Shown piece after piece: positions 1-7,479 of a stretch of DNA of 34,079 nucleotides. Both the position numbers and the translations under genes were made by a program. The stretch's first letter is position 1. Every line of letters begins with the position of its first letter. The notes under the pieces are model-generated. The model was not told the origin of the DNA. It saw only the letters and a program-made list of their open reading frames with translations, and made no database searches. Source of the DNA: Gallionellaceae bacterium (GTDB lineage: Bacteria > Pseudomonadota > Gammaproteobacteria > Burkholderiales > Gallionellaceae). The stretch is from positions 2,449 to 36,527 of the forward strand of contig DMCN01000052.1 of assembly GCA_003445795.1 (NCBI GenBank), written 5' to 3'.

Positions 1-26
1 TCGACAAGCTCAGGACTAAAGGCAAG
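1..26. repeat. Partial copy of a short dispersed repeat
   Basis: The window opens inside a repeat unit. Sixteen bases at 8-23 (gctcaggactaaaggc) recur exactly at 488-503, and the unit shares its tcgac...gctcag core with the copies at 52-84 and 532-566. Non-coding and truncated by the window edge. Confidence 0.5.
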
Positions 27-51
27 ATGACTATAGTGCGGCTACGGCAGA

Positions 52-84
52 CCGTTCACCCTTCGACAGGCTCAGGGCGAACGG
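52..84. repeat. Dispersed palindromic repeat, copy A
   Basis: Ends form a 6-bp inverted repeat (CCGTTC at 52-57, GAACGG at 79-84). Inside it CCCT (59-62) can pair with AGGG (74-77), around a core ttcgacaggctc shared with the copy at 532-566. The unit is a REP-like hairpin between an unseen upstream gene and the DUF486 gene. Similar 'ttcgacaggctcag' units occur in many copies in some proteobacterial genomes (recalled, not searched). Confidence 0.6.
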
Positions 85-104
85 ATATTTATATTGGCTG
101 AACG

Positions 105-458
105 ATGAACCTGATTTCCAACCCGCTGCTGGTCACCGCGCTGATGCTGGCGGTGTCCAACCTGTTCATGACCTTCGCATGGTACGGGCACTTGAAGAAC
201 ATGTCGGCCTCGCCTTGGTATATCGCGGCGCTGGTGAGTTGGGGCATCGCGCTGTTCGAGTATCTGATCCAGGTGCCGGCTAACCGTATCGGTTATACGC
301 AGCTTAGTCTCGGTCAGTTGAAGATCATGCAGGAAGTCATCACGCTGACGGTCTTCGTGCCGTTCGCGGTGATGTATATGAACCAGCCGCTGAAGCTGGA
401 TTATCTGTGGGCGGGGCTGTGCCTGATGGGTGCGGTGTATTTTATTTTCAGAACCTAG
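105..458 (+). CDS. DMT-superfamily DUF486 small membrane protein
   Basis: A 117-residue hydrophobic protein with four likely membrane helices, at about residues 6-26, 37-57, 72-92 and 98-115, separated by short polar loops. The length, the early SNLFMTFAWYGHL stretch and the LYLWAG-like last helix (DYLWAGLCLMGAVYFIF) match the DUF486 branch of the drug/metabolite transporter superfamily, which lacks an established substrate. It should sit in the inner membrane, perhaps as a dimer in the manner of other four-helix DMT proteins (inference). It stands alone, between two dispersed repeats, with mpl 142 bases downstream in the same direction. The ATG at 105 is the first in frame, and the N-terminus fits the family. 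Function unknown. Confidence 0.85.
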   Translation: MNLISNPLLVTALMLAVSNLFMTFAWYGHLKNMSASPWYIAALVSWGIALFEYLIQVPANRIGYTQLSLGQLKIMQEVITLTVFVPFAVMYMNQPLKLDYLWAGLCLMGAVYFIFRT

Positions 459-463
459 AACAA

Positions 464-503
464 CCGTTCGCCCTGACCCTTCGACTTCGCTCAGGACTAA
501 AGG
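464..503. repeat. Degenerate dispersed repeat, copy B
   Basis: Starts ccgttcgccctgacccttcgac and ends gctcaggactaaaggc, the same end as at 8-23. It looks like a rearranged or half unit of the family at 52-84 and 532-566. It lies just after the DUF486 stop codon and has no terminator-like U tract. Confidence 0.45.
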
Positions 504-531
504 CGGGTCGAATGCAGGGTGAACTCGGCGT

Positions 532-566
532 CCCGTTCATGCTTCGACAGGCTCAGCACGAACGGG
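532..566. repeat. Dispersed palindromic repeat, copy C
   Basis: Terminal 7-bp inverted repeat (CCCGTTC at 532-538, GAACGGG at 560-566) around the core cttcgacaggctcag. The inner arm is TGCT/AGCA, where copy A has CCCT/AGGG, so both sides changed together. This supports a selected hairpin. It ends 34 bases before the mpl start codon. Confidence 0.6.
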
Positions 567-600
567 GATAAAGAGTTTCATACAGTATTTGGAATAAAGC

Positions 601-1935
601 ATGCAAAAACACATCCACATCCTCGGCATCTGCGGCACTTTCATGGGCGGCATCGCGGCCATCGCCAAGCAGTCCGGCTATCGTGTCACCGGCTGCGACG
701 CCAACGTCTATCCGCCGATGAGTACACAACTGGAGGCGCAGGGCATCGAGCTCATCGAAGGCTTTGGTGTGGAGCAGCTCGAGCTCAAACCGGATGTGTT
801 CGTCATCGGCAACGTGGTGTCGCGCGGCAATCCTCTCATGGAGGAGATCCTCAACCGCAACCTGCCCTACGCCTCCGGCCCGCAATGGCTGGCTGATACC
901 TTGTTGCGCGACAAGTGGGTGCTGGGCGTGGCGGGCACGCACGGCAAAACGACAACCTCTTCAATGCTGGCCTGGATATTGGAACACGCGGGTCTGAATC
1001 CCGGTTTCCTGATCGGCGGCGTGCCGCAGAACTTCGGTATCTCGGCGCGCATCACCGACTCTGCATTTTTTGTGATCGAAGCGGACGAGTACGACACCGC
1101 CTTCTTCGACAAGCGTTCCAAGTTCGTGCATTACCATCCGCGCACCGCAATCCTCAACAATCTCGAATTCGACCACGCCGACATCTTCGCCGACCTCGCT
1201 GCCATCGAGACGCAGTTTCACCATCTGGTGCGTACCGTGCCGGGCAACGGTCTGGTGGTTTGCAACGGCCGCGAAGAGTCGCTGGCGCGGGTGCTCCAGC
1301 GCGGCTGCTGGTCGCCGGTGGAGAAGTTCGGCAGCGACGACGGTTGGAACATCGACGGCAATGATGTGGTGTTGCTGCACAACAAGGCGCAGGGCACGTT
1401 GTTGTGGGACTTGATGGGTGAACACAACCGCATGAACGCGCTGGCCGCGCTGGCTGCCGCACGCCACGCCGGGGTGCCGATCTCGAAGGGTCTCGCGGCG
1501 CTGGTCGAGTTCAAGAACGTGAAGCGCCGCATGGAAGTGCGCGGCACAGTCAACAACATCACCGTGTACGACGACTTCGCGCACCATCCCACCGCCATCG
1601 ACACCACGGTTGCCGGTCTGCGGCGCAAAGTCGGCAAGGCACGCATTCTTGCCGTGCTGGAGCCGCGCTCCAACACCATGAAGCTGGGCGTGATGAAAGA
1701 TGCGCTGCCCGGCAGTCTAAGAGATGCCGATCTTGTCTTTTGCTATGCCGGAAATCTGGGCTGGGATGCGCGCGGCGCACTGGCGCCTCTGGGAGACAAG
1801 GCGGTGGTGAAGGACGATCTCAACGAGCTGATCGAGGCCATCGCCGCAACGGCGAAGTCAGGCGACCAGATCCTGGTGATGAGCAACGGCGGGTTCGGCG
1901 GGATACACGAGAAGCTGCTGAAGCGGCTTAAATAA
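601..1935 (+). CDS. mpl: UDP-MurNAc:L-Ala-gamma-D-Glu-meso-DAP ligase (murein peptide ligase)
   Basis: Mpl reattaches the tripeptide L-Ala-D-Glu-DAP recovered from old peptidoglycan to UDP-MurNAc in the cytoplasm. The 444 residues follow the Mur ligase plan. There is an N-terminal UDP-binding Rossmann part (HILGICGTFMGG, residues 6-17), then the ATP-binding loop GTHGKTTT at 112-119, a central domain with EADEYDTAFFD and NNLEFDHADIF, the N-R-M substrate segment (EHNRMNALAA), and a C-terminal domain with YDDFAHHPTAI. The GICGTFMGG start and the full length favour Mpl over MurC. The gene stands alone and converges on the CZB-domain gene nine bases away. AmgK and MurU, encoded nearby on the other strand, produce the UDP-MurNAc that Mpl uses. 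The ATG at 601 has a weak upstream GGA and fits the family start. Confidence 0.95.
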   Translation: MQKHIHILGICGTFMGGIAAIAKQSGYRVTGCDANVYPPMSTQLEAQGIELIEGFGVEQLELKPDVFVIGNVVSRGNPLMEEILNRNLPYASGPQWLADTLLRDKWVLGVAGTHGKTTTSSMLAWILEHAGLNPGFLIGGVPQNFGISARITDSAFFVIEADEYDTAFFDKRSKFVHYHPRTAILNNLEFDHADIFADLAAIETQFHHLVRTVPGNGLVVCNGREESLARVLQRGCWSPVEKFGSDDGWNIDGNDVVLLHNKAQGTLLWDLMGEHNRMNALAALAAARHAGVPISKGLAALVEFKNVKRRMEVRGTVNNITVYDDFAHHPTAIDTTVAGLRRKVGKARILAVLEPRSNTMKLGVMKDALPGSLRDADLVFCYAGNLGWDARGALAPLGDKAVVKDDLNELIEAIAATAKSGDQILVMSNGGFGGIHEKLLKRLK

Positions 1936-1944
1936 GAAGCAGAA

Positions 1945-2367
1945 CTATTTCTTTGCTGCCTCGACCACGGCATTGAGCTTGGTCAGGCACTTCACCGTCT
2001 TTCTGGATTGTTCATCGAAACTGCCGGTCAGTATCTCCATCGCCAGATCGGTCTTGCCTGACTGGTGCGCATCGACGACGCTGGCGGCGTGCACATGGAA
2101 TTTTGCATGCTCTTCCACCAGTTTGACGAACTCCGCTTGATCTCCAAAATGGGCCTTGCCGTCACTGTGTATCCACTTGCCCAACACGCAAAGGTAGTCG
2201 ACGCAGATCTTGGCCGGTTGCAGGTCTTCCGTCGATTGGCCTTCCAGATACAGGAACAGGCGTCTTTTCCAGGCAGAATGCGCGAGCACTGCATCGTATA
2301 GATTGATGACTTGGGTGATCTCTGTTTGCTGCTTCAGGCCCAGTGCAGAGATGAATTTTTCAAACAT
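1945..2367 (-). CDS. Stand-alone CZB (chemoreceptor zinc-binding) domain protein
   Basis: 140 residues, soluble, no signal peptide. The arrangement of zinc ligands fits the CZB domain: H30 with W33 (AHSAWKRRL), C60 in CVLGKW (60-65), and H87/H91 in HAKFH (87-91). CZB domains usually sit at the C-terminus of chemoreceptors or diguanylate cyclases and bind zinc through a His3-Cys site, where zinc or HOCl sensing changes activity. Here it is a protein on its own, so it may act in trans (inference). A clear ribosome site (GGGGAG, six bases before ATG) sets the start. It lies 127 bases downstream of the two cyclase genes on the same strand, so it may share their signalling pathway, but co-transcription is not shown. 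Confidence 0.8.
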   Translation of the reverse strand: MFEKFISALGLKQQTEITQVINLYDAVLAHSAWKRRLFLYLEGQSTEDLQPAKICVDYLCVLGKWIHSDGKAHFGDQAEFVKLVEEHAKFHVHAASVVDAHQSGKTDLAMEILTGSFDEQSRKTVKCLTKLNAVVEAAKK

Positions 2368-2494
2368 GACAACTCCCCAATATTAAAGCAGCACGCAAGG
2401 TATACCCATGAGGGATGAGCAGTCTATTACCCGTAAGCGTTACAAGCCTGACTTCGGACATAACCCCATTTGGCGGGGCAAGGGGTTGCCGTAC

Positions 2495-3397
2495 TTATTG
2501 CAGCAGGTATTCGATCACTTCGCTGGGTTCTTCTGAAAACGGTTCCCCCAGGCTGATCGATCCCGCGCCGTGCAGAACGATCTGCTGCTGGTTGAGCTGG
2601 ATCACCTGGCCGTCGCTGAAACGGATATAGGTTCCGTTCACGCTCTGGTCGTTGAGCAGGAACTTGCCAAAGTTGTATTCGATGCGGACGTGCTGGCGCG
2701 ATGCCAGGTTGCTGCGGATCACGATGTCGCAATCGTTGCCACGCCCGAGGACGACATTCTTCAGATTTTCGCTCACCGTGATGATCTGCTGGTGATAGCG
2801 CAGCATCAGTTCATGGCGCGGTTCGGCGGGCCGGCGCGAGGCCGACATGCCGACACGCATACGCGTGCTGGTCGTGTCATCCGGCTCCCACAGGATGTGG
2901 AACACGTCGAAGGCTTTTTCTTTGCCGCGAAAAACGGTGCGCATCACCGGGCGCGTCCTTTTGCGCAATTCCTCGGGCAGCATGTCCACCACTTTGTGCG
3001 AAGTCATGATCTGGCGTGCGCGCGTGATGGCGGTAACCTTGGCGGCGATGTTCACAGTGTCGCCGAACACGTCGCCCTTCTCGAGCACGATCTCGCCGTA
3101 GTGCAGGCCGATGCGCACATGGATAGGATGTTCGCCGCCGGGACGCTGTTGTTCAACTGACAGCTGCATGGCGCAGGCCGCATTGAAGGCATCGGCAAGT
3201 TTGGGGAACACGCACATGATCTCGTCGCCGATGGTCTTGACCAGCGTGCCGTGGTGCGCAGACATCTCTTGGGTGAGGATGGCTAGCGTGCGCGTCACCA
3301 GTTGCAACGCCAGCTCGTTGCCCAACTTCTCGTACAGCGCGGTACTGCCGCTGATATCGGCGAACAATACCGCTGCTTCTTCCTGTGTAGCGCTCAT
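2495..3397 (-). CDS. Class III adenylate/guanylate cyclase with C-terminal FHA domain (paralogue 1)
   Basis: 300 residues, soluble. Residues 5-170 form a class III cyclase domain: metal aspartates D14 (LFADISGST) and D58 (KTIGDEIMCVFP), and base-selecting K54 and D109, the pair expected of an ATP-using enzyme. N116 of the transition-state pair is present (DTVNIAAK), but the usual Arg four residues later is Lys (K120). Residues about 205-295 form an FHA phosphothreonine-binding domain with R219 (VLGRG), S233/H236 (ASRQH) and N254-G255 (VNGTY). The protein therefore probably makes cAMP and docks a phosphorylated partner through FHA. It is a tandem duplicate of the next gene, 37 bases away, at the end of the amgK-murU-pepP-ubiH operon. 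No kinase gene is visible nearby. Substrate and activity are inferred. Confidence 0.88.
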   Translation of the reverse strand: MSATQEEAAVLFADISGSTALYEKLGNELALQLVTRTLAILTQEMSAHHGTLVKTIGDEIMCVFPKLADAFNAACAMQLSVEQQRPGGEHPIHVRIGLHYGEIVLEKGDVFGDTVNIAAKVTAITRARQIMTSHKVVDMLPEELRKRTRPVMRTVFRGKEKAFDVFHILWEPDDTTSTRMRVGMSASRRPAEPRHELMLRYHQQIITVSENLKNVVLGRGNDCDIVIRSNLASRQHVRIEYNFGKFLLNDQSVNGTYIRFSDGQVIQLNQQQIVLHGAGSISLGEPFSEEPSEVIEYLLQ

Positions 3398-3434
3398 TTG
3401 CCTTTTGATCCGTACATCGTTTTCGCCGTGAATC

Positions 3435-4334
3435 TCATTGCAACAGGAATTCGATCACGTGGGCGGGGTTCTTGGAGAAAGGCTGGCCGAGGCTGATGAA
3501 CCCGGCTCCGTGCAATGTGATCTGCTGCTGTCTTAGGCGGATGACCTTGCCGTCGGCAAATTGCACAAAAGTGCCGTTCTTGCTGGAATCAGCGAGCATG
3601 TTTTTGCCGAAACTGTATTCGATTCGGGCGTGCAGGCGCGATGCCACCGAGTCGTTGATGATCAGGTCGCAATTCTCTCCCCGGCCGAGCACGGCGTATT
3701 GCGATTGTTCGTTCAGCATCACAACTTTGTCGTGATAGCGCAGGATCAACTCCTGTTTCGATTCGGCCGGTTTGCGGAATTCCGAGCTGCCGCTACGGGC
3801 GTCCGGCAACCTTTCACGCTGCCAGTGGACATGGAAGACATCAAAGGCCTTGGTCTTGCCGCGGAACACGGTGCGCATCACGGGACGGGTCAATTTGCGC
3901 AAGTCGTCGGAAAGCAATTTGACCACTGTGTGGGTCGTCATGATCTGCTGTGCACGCGTGATGGCCGTCACCTTGGCAGCGATGTTGACGGTGTCACCAT
4001 GCACATCCCCGTTCTTGAGCAAAACTTCGCCGTAATGCAGGCCGATGCGCACATGGATCGGTCGCTCGCCGCCGGGGCGCTGTTTCTCCACTGCTTCCTG
4101 CATCTCGCAGGCCGCGTTGAAAGCGGTCACCGCATCGGGGAAGGTGCACATGATCTCGTCGCCCATGGTCTTGACCAGTGTGCCATGGTGCTTGGTCATC
4201 TCCTGGGTGAGGATGCCGAGGGTCCGCGTCACCATTTGCAGCGCTAGTTCATCGCCCAGTTCCTCGTACAGCGCCGTGCTGCCGCTGATATCGGCAAACA
4301 GTATGGCTGCATTCTCTTGCGTCGATGGATTCAT
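3435..4334 (-). CDS. Class III adenylate/guanylate cyclase with C-terminal FHA domain (paralogue 2)
   Basis: 299 residues, built like paralogue 1 and similar to it along the whole length, so the pair arose by tandem duplication. The cyclase part (about 6-172) has D15 and D59 for metal, K55 and D110 for base selection, and N117, with Lys (K121) replacing the transition-state Arg as in its twin. The FHA part (about 205-295) has R218, S232/H235 and N253-G254. The linkers between the domains and the FHA surfaces have diverged most. The start ATG at 4334 overlaps the ubiH stop in an ATGA, which indicates translational coupling; a longer reading frame runs back to 4586 but lies inside ubiH. It sits in the cytoplasm, without membrane segments. 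Confidence 0.88.
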   Translation of the reverse strand: MNPSTQENAAILFADISGSTALYEELGDELALQMVTRTLGILTQEMTKHHGTLVKTMGDEIMCTFPDAVTAFNAACEMQEAVEKQRPGGERPIHVRIGLHYGEVLLKNGDVHGDTVNIAAKVTAITRAQQIMTTHTVVKLLSDDLRKLTRPVMRTVFRGKTKAFDVFHVHWQRERLPDARSGSSEFRKPAESKQELILRYHDKVVMLNEQSQYAVLGRGENCDLIINDSVASRLHARIEYSFGKNMLADSSKNGTFVQFADGKVIRLRQQQITLHGAGFISLGQPFSKNPAHVIEFLLQ

Positions 4335-5491
4335 CCGTTGGCTCCGAACATCATCCGTTTCGCCACGAACTTCTTTGCCAGCGGGATGCGATCCAGCAGG
4401 GTGAGTGCGGCAGAGCGCACATGGCCCAGTAGTGGCAAGTCGTTGGAGAACAGGCGCACCAGGCCGTCGGTAAAGCGGATGCCGGCGTTGCGGTCGATGC
4501 GGCGCGACTTGCGGTAGGCGGCGCACATCGCGGCCGAGCCGATACCGTCCGGGGCGCTGTCCAGGATGGCTTGTGCCAGCTCCCACGCGTCGCGGATACC
4601 CATATTGAAGCCTTGACCGGCCACCGGATGCAGGGTCTGTGCGGCGTTGCCGATCAGCACGGTGTGCGGGAACGTGAGATCGGGGGCGCGTTTCAGCCGC
4701 AGCGGATAACAGTCGCGCCTGCCGATGCCGGTGAAGGTGCCGACGCGATCGCCGAAATGGCCTTGCAGGTAATGCAGGAAGGTCGCATCGTCCCAGCCAA
4801 GCATCTCCTGCATCGTTTCATGCGGACCGGTCAGCACCAACTCGTAGCCGTCGGTGTAGGGCAGCAACGCCATCGGGCCTTGCGGGGTGAAGCGCTCGAA
4901 AGCCACTCCACTGTCCGGCTGCGTGCAGGTGACATGGGCGATGATGCCGCTCTGGCCGTAGTCGGTGATCTGCGGCGGATGCGAGGCTTCCAGCAGTTTG
5001 CCGCCTTCGGCGACGACCGCGAGGCGTGCGGAGAGTCTGTGTTCCTTGCCCTGATGCGTGTAGGTGAGCGTGGTGAGTCCGGGGGAACTGCTCAGCTCGC
5101 TGACGGCAGCGCCGTACAGGCAATGCACATCGGAGCGCTGCAGGCTCTGCTGCAGGGCCTCATGCAAAGCGGTATAGGGCAGCACATAACCCATCTCGGA
5201 GACCTTCATCTCGCCGGCGCGCAGGACGGTGTGGCCGGACGAGTCTTTTTGCGTGACTTCGATAGTCTTGATGCCGCTGACGTTGGGGATGGAATCCCAG
5301 GCATGCAGGCGTTGCAGTAACAGGCGCGAACCATACGACAGCGCCAGCGAGCGCGGGTCGCTGGTGTTGATCGCGGCGTCGCGCGCTTCCAGCAGCACCA
5401 CGTTCAGGTCGTTGCCCTGCAGCGCGATGGCCAGCGCGGAGCCGACCGGGCCACCGCCGATGATCGCGACATCGCAACTGGTCTCATTCAT
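4331..5491 (-). CDS. ubiH: UbiH/UbiF-family FAD-dependent ubiquinone hydroxylase
   Basis: 386 residues. An N-terminal FAD-binding GGGPVGSALA (residues 12-21) is followed by a ribose-binding E at the end of the second strand (VVLLEARD). The diagnostic UbiH segment GNAAQTLHPVAGQGFNMGIRDA lies in the last third and carries the GD-like FAD motif and the conserved AGQGFN. These flavin monooxygenases hydroxylate the ring of the ubiquinone precursor (UbiH at C6 in E. coli) on a membrane-associated Ubi complex. In betaproteobacteria one family member can have broader position specificity, so the exact carbon is not certain. The gene overlaps pepP by eight bases, the same pepP-ubiH pairing known from E. 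coli, and overlaps the next cyclase gene by ATGA. Confidence 0.9.
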   Translation of the reverse strand: MNETSCDVAIIGGGPVGSALAIALQGNDLNVVLLEARDAAINTSDPRSLALSYGSRLLLQRLHAWDSIPNVSGIKTIEVTQKDSSGHTVLRAGEMKVSEMGYVLPYTALHEALQQSLQRSDVHCLYGAAVSELSSSPGLTTLTYTHQGKEHRLSARLAVVAEGGKLLEASHPPQITDYGQSGIIAHVTCTQPDSGVAFERFTPQGPMALLPYTDGYELVLTGPHETMQEMLGWDDATFLHYLQGHFGDRVGTFTGIGRRDCYPLRLKRAPDLTFPHTVLIGNAAQTLHPVAGQGFNMGIRDAWELAQAILDSAPDGIGSAAMCAAYRKSRRIDRNAGIRFTDGLVRLFSNDLPLLGHVRSAALTLLDRIPLAKKFVAKRMMFGANG

Positions 5492-6788
5492 GACGCATGA
5501 TCTCCTCGATCTCTCTTACTGTCTTCGGCGCATCCTGCGTGAGCACTTCGTTGCCCTGCGCGGTGATGAGCACGTCGTCCTCGATGCGGATGCCGATGTT
5601 CCATAATTCCTTGGGCACGCTGTCGCTCGGACGGATGTAGCAACCCGGTTCGACGGTCAGTGTCATGCCGGTTTGCAGCGGGCGCCATTGCTCGCTGATC
5701 TTGTATTCGCCGACATCATGCACGTCCATGCCCAGCCAGTGGCCGGTGCGGTGCATGTAGAACTGTTTGTAGCTTTCGGTCTCCAGCACGGATTCTACAG
5801 AACCCTGACAGAGTTTGAGGTCGATGAATCCCTGCGCCAGCACGCGCAAGGCCGCATCATGCGGCGCCACCCACAGATTGCCCGGCTTGGCAGCCGCGAT
5901 AGCAGCTGCCTGGGAGGCCAGCACGATCTCGTAGATATCCTTTTGTGCCGGAGTGAATTTGCCATTCACCGGGAAGGTGCGCGTGATATCGGCGGCGTAG
6001 CTTTCCAGTTCGCAGCCGGCGTCGATGAGCAGCAGGTCGCCATCCTTGAGCGGTGCATCGTTGCCGACATAGTGCAACGTGCAGGCGTTGGCACCACCCG
6101 CCACGATGCTGGTGTAGGCCGGTTGGCGCGCGCCATGGCGGCAGAACTCGTGCAGTAGTTCCGCTTCGACCTCGTATTCGAACATGCCGGGGCGGGTGAA
6201 GCGCATGGCGCGGCGGTGCGCCCCGCAGGAGATTGCGGCGGCGCGGCGCATGATGTCCTGCTCGTGCGCGTCCTTGAGCAGGCGCATCTCGTTGAGCAGG
6301 TCGCGCACGTCGCGCAGTTCGGCCGGTGCACGTATGCCCTGGCGGGCTTTGGCCTTTACTACCTCGCGCAGCCTGAGCAGGCGCGCATCCCAACTCGCAT
6401 CCGCACCCAGCGGATAGAACAGGGTCGGCTGGTTGCCCATCAGTTCGGCGAGCTTATCGTCCAGCTGTGCGATGGGGTAAGCGGCATCGAAGCCGAACTG
6501 CTGCGCCGCCGCATCCGGGCCGTAGCGGAAGCCGTCCCATACTTCGCGTTCGGCATTCTTCTCGCGGCAGAACAGTATGGATTCCATCCTGTCGCCCGCG
6601 ACCAGAACCAGTACCGCCTCGGGTTCGGCGAAGCCGCTGAGGTAATGGAAGTGGCTGTCGTGACGGTAGTCGTAATGGGTGTCGGCGTTGCGCAGCATCT
6701 CTGGCGCGGTGGAAATCACGGCGATGCCGTGCTGCATCTTCGCTTGCAGGCGTTTGCGGCGTTCGGCGTAAAGGGCGTGATCAGTCAT
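5484..6788 (-). CDS. pepP: Xaa-Pro aminopeptidase (aminopeptidase P)
   Basis: 434 residues, the length of the E. coli enzyme. An N-terminal creatinase-like domain (about 1-175) precedes a pita-bread metallopeptidase domain. The five dimanganese ligands can be read: the two Asp of LLIDAGCELESYAADITRTFP, the His of HRTGHWLGMDVHDVG, and the Glu of LTVEPGCYI and of IRIEDDVLIT. It removes the N-terminal residue from peptides with proline in second position, in the cytoplasm. The start was set at the ATG at 6788 (MTDHALYAERR), which aligns with family N-termini; an ATG three codons earlier (6797) is possible, and neither has a good ribosome site. It overlaps murU by eight bases and ubiH by eight bases, so it is inside one operon. 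Confidence 0.93.
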   Translation of the reverse strand: MTDHALYAERRKRLQAKMQHGIAVISTAPEMLRNADTHYDYRHDSHFHYLSGFAEPEAVLVLVAGDRMESILFCREKNAEREVWDGFRYGPDAAAQQFGFDAAYPIAQLDDKLAELMGNQPTLFYPLGADASWDARLLRLREVVKAKARQGIRAPAELRDVRDLLNEMRLLKDAHEQDIMRRAAAISCGAHRRAMRFTRPGMFEYEVEAELLHEFCRHGARQPAYTSIVAGGANACTLHYVGNDAPLKDGDLLLIDAGCELESYAADITRTFPVNGKFTPAQKDIYEIVLASQAAAIAAAKPGNLWVAPHDAALRVLAQGFIDLKLCQGSVESVLETESYKQFYMHRTGHWLGMDVHDVGEYKISEQWRPLQTGMTLTVEPGCYIRPSDSVPKELWNIGIRIEDDVLITAQGNEVLTQDAPKTVREIEEIMRHE

Positions 6789-7479
6789 GTCTTGCATTCT
6801 GCGACTCGCGCAACTGCTTGTCGAGTTCGTCCAGCCGCTGCGGCGTGCCAATATCCATCCAGCGGCCGCGGTGATGCTCGCCGCTGACGTGACCCAGAGT
6901 GATCTGCTCGCGCAGCAGCGGGGCGAGCGGGGCTTTGCTGCCGCGAGCAATATTGGCGAAGAGCGAGGGCTTATAGAGGCCGATGCCGCTGAACGTGAAC
7001 TTGGGGCCTGTGTCGGTCACGCGTGCTGCCTGCAGGCCGAAATCGCCCTTGAGGTTGTGTTCGGGGTTATCTACCAGCACCAGATGCGCCATGTCGGCGC
7101 TGTTGGCGAGCGCGCTGGCGCGGGCCGGCAGGTGCGAGAAGTCGAAGTCGCAATAGATGTCGCCGTTGACCACCGCGAACGGCTGTTCGCCCAGTAGATG
7201 CAGGGCGAAAGCGATGCCGCCTGCCGTTTCCAGCGCTGATCCCTCGTCCGAATAGCGGATGCGCGCGCCAAACTGAACGCCATCCCCCAGAGTCTGTTCG
7301 ATCTGTTTGCCAAGGTGGGCGTGGTTGATGACCAGCTCGGTGACGCCTGCACGCACCAGCCGTTCAATGTGCCACACGATGAGCGGCTTGCCGCCCGCCT
7401 GCAGCAGCGGTTTGGGCGTGTGGTCGGTGAGCGGACGCATGCGTTCGCCGCGACCGGCGGCGAGGATCATGGCCTTCAA
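6781..7479 (-). CDS. murU: N-acetylmuramate-alpha-1-phosphate uridylyltransferase
   Basis: 232 residues of the sugar-nucleotidyltransferase fold. It begins MKAMILAAGRGERMRPLTDHTPKPLL, with the G-rich loop and the K of TPKPLL, and has the metal-binding NGDIYCDFD. It converts MurNAc-1-phosphate and UTP to UDP-MurNAc, bypassing the de novo, fosfomycin-sensitive route, as shown for the Pseudomonas AmgK-MurU pathway. The family N-terminus MKAMILAAG implies a TTG start at 7479, overlapping the amgK stop as TTGA; a GGAG seven bases upstream (7487-7490) supports it over the ATG at 7470. Adjacent amgK makes the pathway assignment strong, because related RmlA/GalU-like transferases cannot be separated by sequence motifs alone. 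Confidence 0.88.
   Translation of the reverse strand: MKAMILAAGRGERMRPLTDHTPKPLLQAGGKPLIVWHIERLVRAGVTELVINHAHLGKQIEQTLGDGVQFGARIRYSDEGSALETAGGIAFALHLLGEQPFAVVNGDIYCDFDFSHLPARASALANSADMAHLVLVDNPEHNLKGDFGLQAARVTDTGPKFTFSGIGLYKPSLFANIARGSKAPLAPLLREQITLGHVSGEHHRGRWMDIGTPQRLDELDKQLRESQNARHD

Noticed and set aside
2440..2490. Inverted repeat aacccc...ggggtt after the CZB gene start, as a cyclase-operon terminator.
   Set aside because: The stem is short with a large loop and has no U tract on either strand.
3435..4586. Longer form of the second cyclase starting at 4586.
   Set aside because: The extra 84 residues lie inside ubiH in another frame and have no domain; the ATG at 4334 overlaps the ubiH stop as ATGA.
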